From NCBI GenBank assembly GCA_963829995.1, contig CAWHKW010000022.1:62001-126000 (forward strand): a DNA stretch of 64,000 nt. The letters are read 5' to 3'. Positions 62,986 to 64,000 of the stretch are shown piece after piece. The notes beneath the pieces were generated by a model that was not told the DNA's origin, searched no databases, and saw only the letters and a program-made list of their open reading frames with translations. Each line of letters begins with the position of its first letter. Position 1 is the stretch's first letter. The position numbers and the translations under genes were made by a program. The stretch comes from JACCZX01 sp963829995 (GTDB lineage Bacteria > Pseudomonadota > Gammaproteobacteria > Burkholderiales > Burkholderiaceae_F).

Positions 62986-64000
62986 TCACGAGAAACCGTC
63001 AATGTCGCCGTCCTTGCGCACCAGCGTGAACGCAATCGCTGCCGACGCGAGTGCACAGGCACAGATCGTCAAGGTCAGCGGATACACGGTGCCGTTGTAG
63101 CTCGCGCCGATCCATATGCCGACCAGGGTCGCGACGACCATCATTACAAAACCGAGAAGGGCGGCGGCCGCGCCCGCCGCGTGCGGAAACGGCGCGACCG
63201 CGCCCGATTGCACGGGCGGCTGGATCAGCCCATGCGACAGGCCGAGGAAAAAAATCGGGCCGCCGATCGCAAGCGGAACATGAACGCCGCTCAGCGCCAG
63301 CGCCGCCATCGTAAGGCCGGTGACGGCCTGCAGCGTTGCGCCGATGTACACGGTGCGCTGGATGCCGTGCGCGGCCAGCAGTCTGCGGCAGACCACCGTG
63401 CCGATCAGGTATCCGACCACCATCGTGGCGAATGTCAACGCGAAGACGGTGGGTGTTTGGCCCAGGACGTCGATCAGGATGAACGATGAGCCCGATAGGA
63501 AGGTGAACAGGCAAGCGTAAGTTGCTGCCGCGGCCAGCGCGTACGCACGAAACGCCGGCGAGCGGGCGACGCTGGCGTAGGTGCGCAGCATCGGCGCCAG
63601 GCTGAGCGCGTGCGGATTACGGCGCGTATTGGTTTCTTTCAGCCTGAAGGCGGCGGTGCACGCCAGCAGCAACGAAAATGCCGCGAGCAGTGCAAACGAC
63701 GAGCGCCAGCCGTAGTGAACATACAACGCGGCGCCGAGCAAGGGTCCGATCAGCGGTGCGAGGCTCATCAGTGTTGCGGCGTTCGCGACCATCCGCGCGC
63801 CCTCGGTCGGCGAGTACAGATCGCGTATGAAACCGCGCGCACCGACCAGGCAGGTGCATGCACCGACCGCCTGCAGGATGCGGCCACCGATCAGAACGTC
63901 GAGCGACGGCGCAAATGTCGCCAGCATGCTGGCCGCGCAGTAGGTGAATGCGCCGGCCACAACAATCGGGTAGCGCCCGAATCGGTCCGACAACGGGCCT
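62986..64000 (-). CDS. Bcr/CflA-type MFS drug exporter, N-terminus beyond window
   Basis: About 338 residues are visible, open to the right edge. The first visible residues GPLSDRFGRYPIV are the loop 2-3 signature of the major facilitator family, so about 50 residues are missing. GARGFIRDLYSPTEGARMVA is the Bcr/CflA-type motif C region. Eleven helices remain. The family exports drugs such as bicyclomycin or chloramphenicol by proton antiport; the substrate here is unknown. Confidence 0.88.
   Translation of the reverse strand, partial: GPLSDRFGRYPIVVAGAFTYCAASMLATFAPSLDVLIGGRILQAVGACTCLVGARGFIRDLYSPTEGARMVANAATLMSLAPLIGPLLGAALYVHYGWRSSFALLAAFSLLLACTAAFRLKETNTRRNPHALSLAPMLRTYASVARSPAFRAYALAAAATYACLFTFLSGSSFILIDVLGQTPTVFALTFATMVVGYLIGTVVCRRLLAAHGIQRTVYIGATLQAVTGLTMAALALSGVHVPLAIGGPIFFLGLSHGLIQPPVQSGAVAPFPHAAGAAAALLGFVMMVVATLVGIWIGASYNGTVYPLTLTICACALASAAIAFTLVRKDGDIDGFS

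Overview
This 64 kb, GC-rich window looks like a piece of a betaproteobacterial (Burkholderiales-type) chromosome, probably from an uncultured lineage. Three things point there. The gene order queA-tgt-yajC-secD-secF followed across a tRNA-Leu by panC-panB-dNK-folK-pcnB-HAD-hda is typical of that group. There are several periplasmic receptors of the Bug/TctC type. There are also two complete TRAP transporters and one TctAB pair for organic acids. I see no ribosomal RNA, CRISPR array, integrase or complete insertion sequence.

Layout. 1-8.1 kb (minus strand): a compact operon led by an ECF sigma factor and a small zinc-finger anti-sigma, followed by an ArsS-type radical SAM protein, a divergent metallophosphoesterase, a TVP38-flavin disulfide reductase fusion, a DUF547 protein, a glycosyltransferase, an FAD/NAD oxidoreductase and a DUF1499 protein. 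This is the best candidate for an unusual system. 8.1-26 kb: catabolism and uptake genes, including a 3-hydroxyisobutyrate-type dehydrogenase, gamma-glutamyltransferase, two Bug receptors, TctAB, a zinc alcohol dehydrogenase, an isocitrate/isopropylmalate-type dehydrogenase and a first DctPQM operon. Among them are a NYN-LOTUS protein, an alpha/beta hydrolase-LuxR fusion and a di-iron protein.

26-36 kb: an accessory island of low coding density. It has a PEP-CTERM protein, a multi-pass protein with an unnamed cytosolic domain, then several genes whose frames are broken. Most of the breaks I examined are repaired by adding or removing one base in a short homopolymer. Repaired, they give a HEAT-like protein, a protein with an exact metzincin zinc motif, and a long Ig-NHL lipoprotein. 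The island also carries a leader-peptide/terminator arrangement and a fragment resembling the C-terminal repeat of NusA.

36-64 kb: mostly housekeeping and metabolism. This covers acylphosphatase, a class III CoA transferase, purB, cytochrome c', Sec export (yajC, secD, secF), queuosine synthesis (queA, tgt), pantothenate (panC, panB), folate (folK), polyadenylation (pcnB), replication control (hda), a divergent PurM-like protein, a second DctPQM operon, miaA with a one-base frameshift and an edge-truncated Bcr/CflA exporter. GC-rich palindromic intergenic elements recur between secD and yajC, between hda and the HAD gene and, in a related form, upstream of miaA.

Starts were chosen from ribosome-binding sites, overlaps and family N-termini. 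Family names come from recognised motifs, since no database search could be run.
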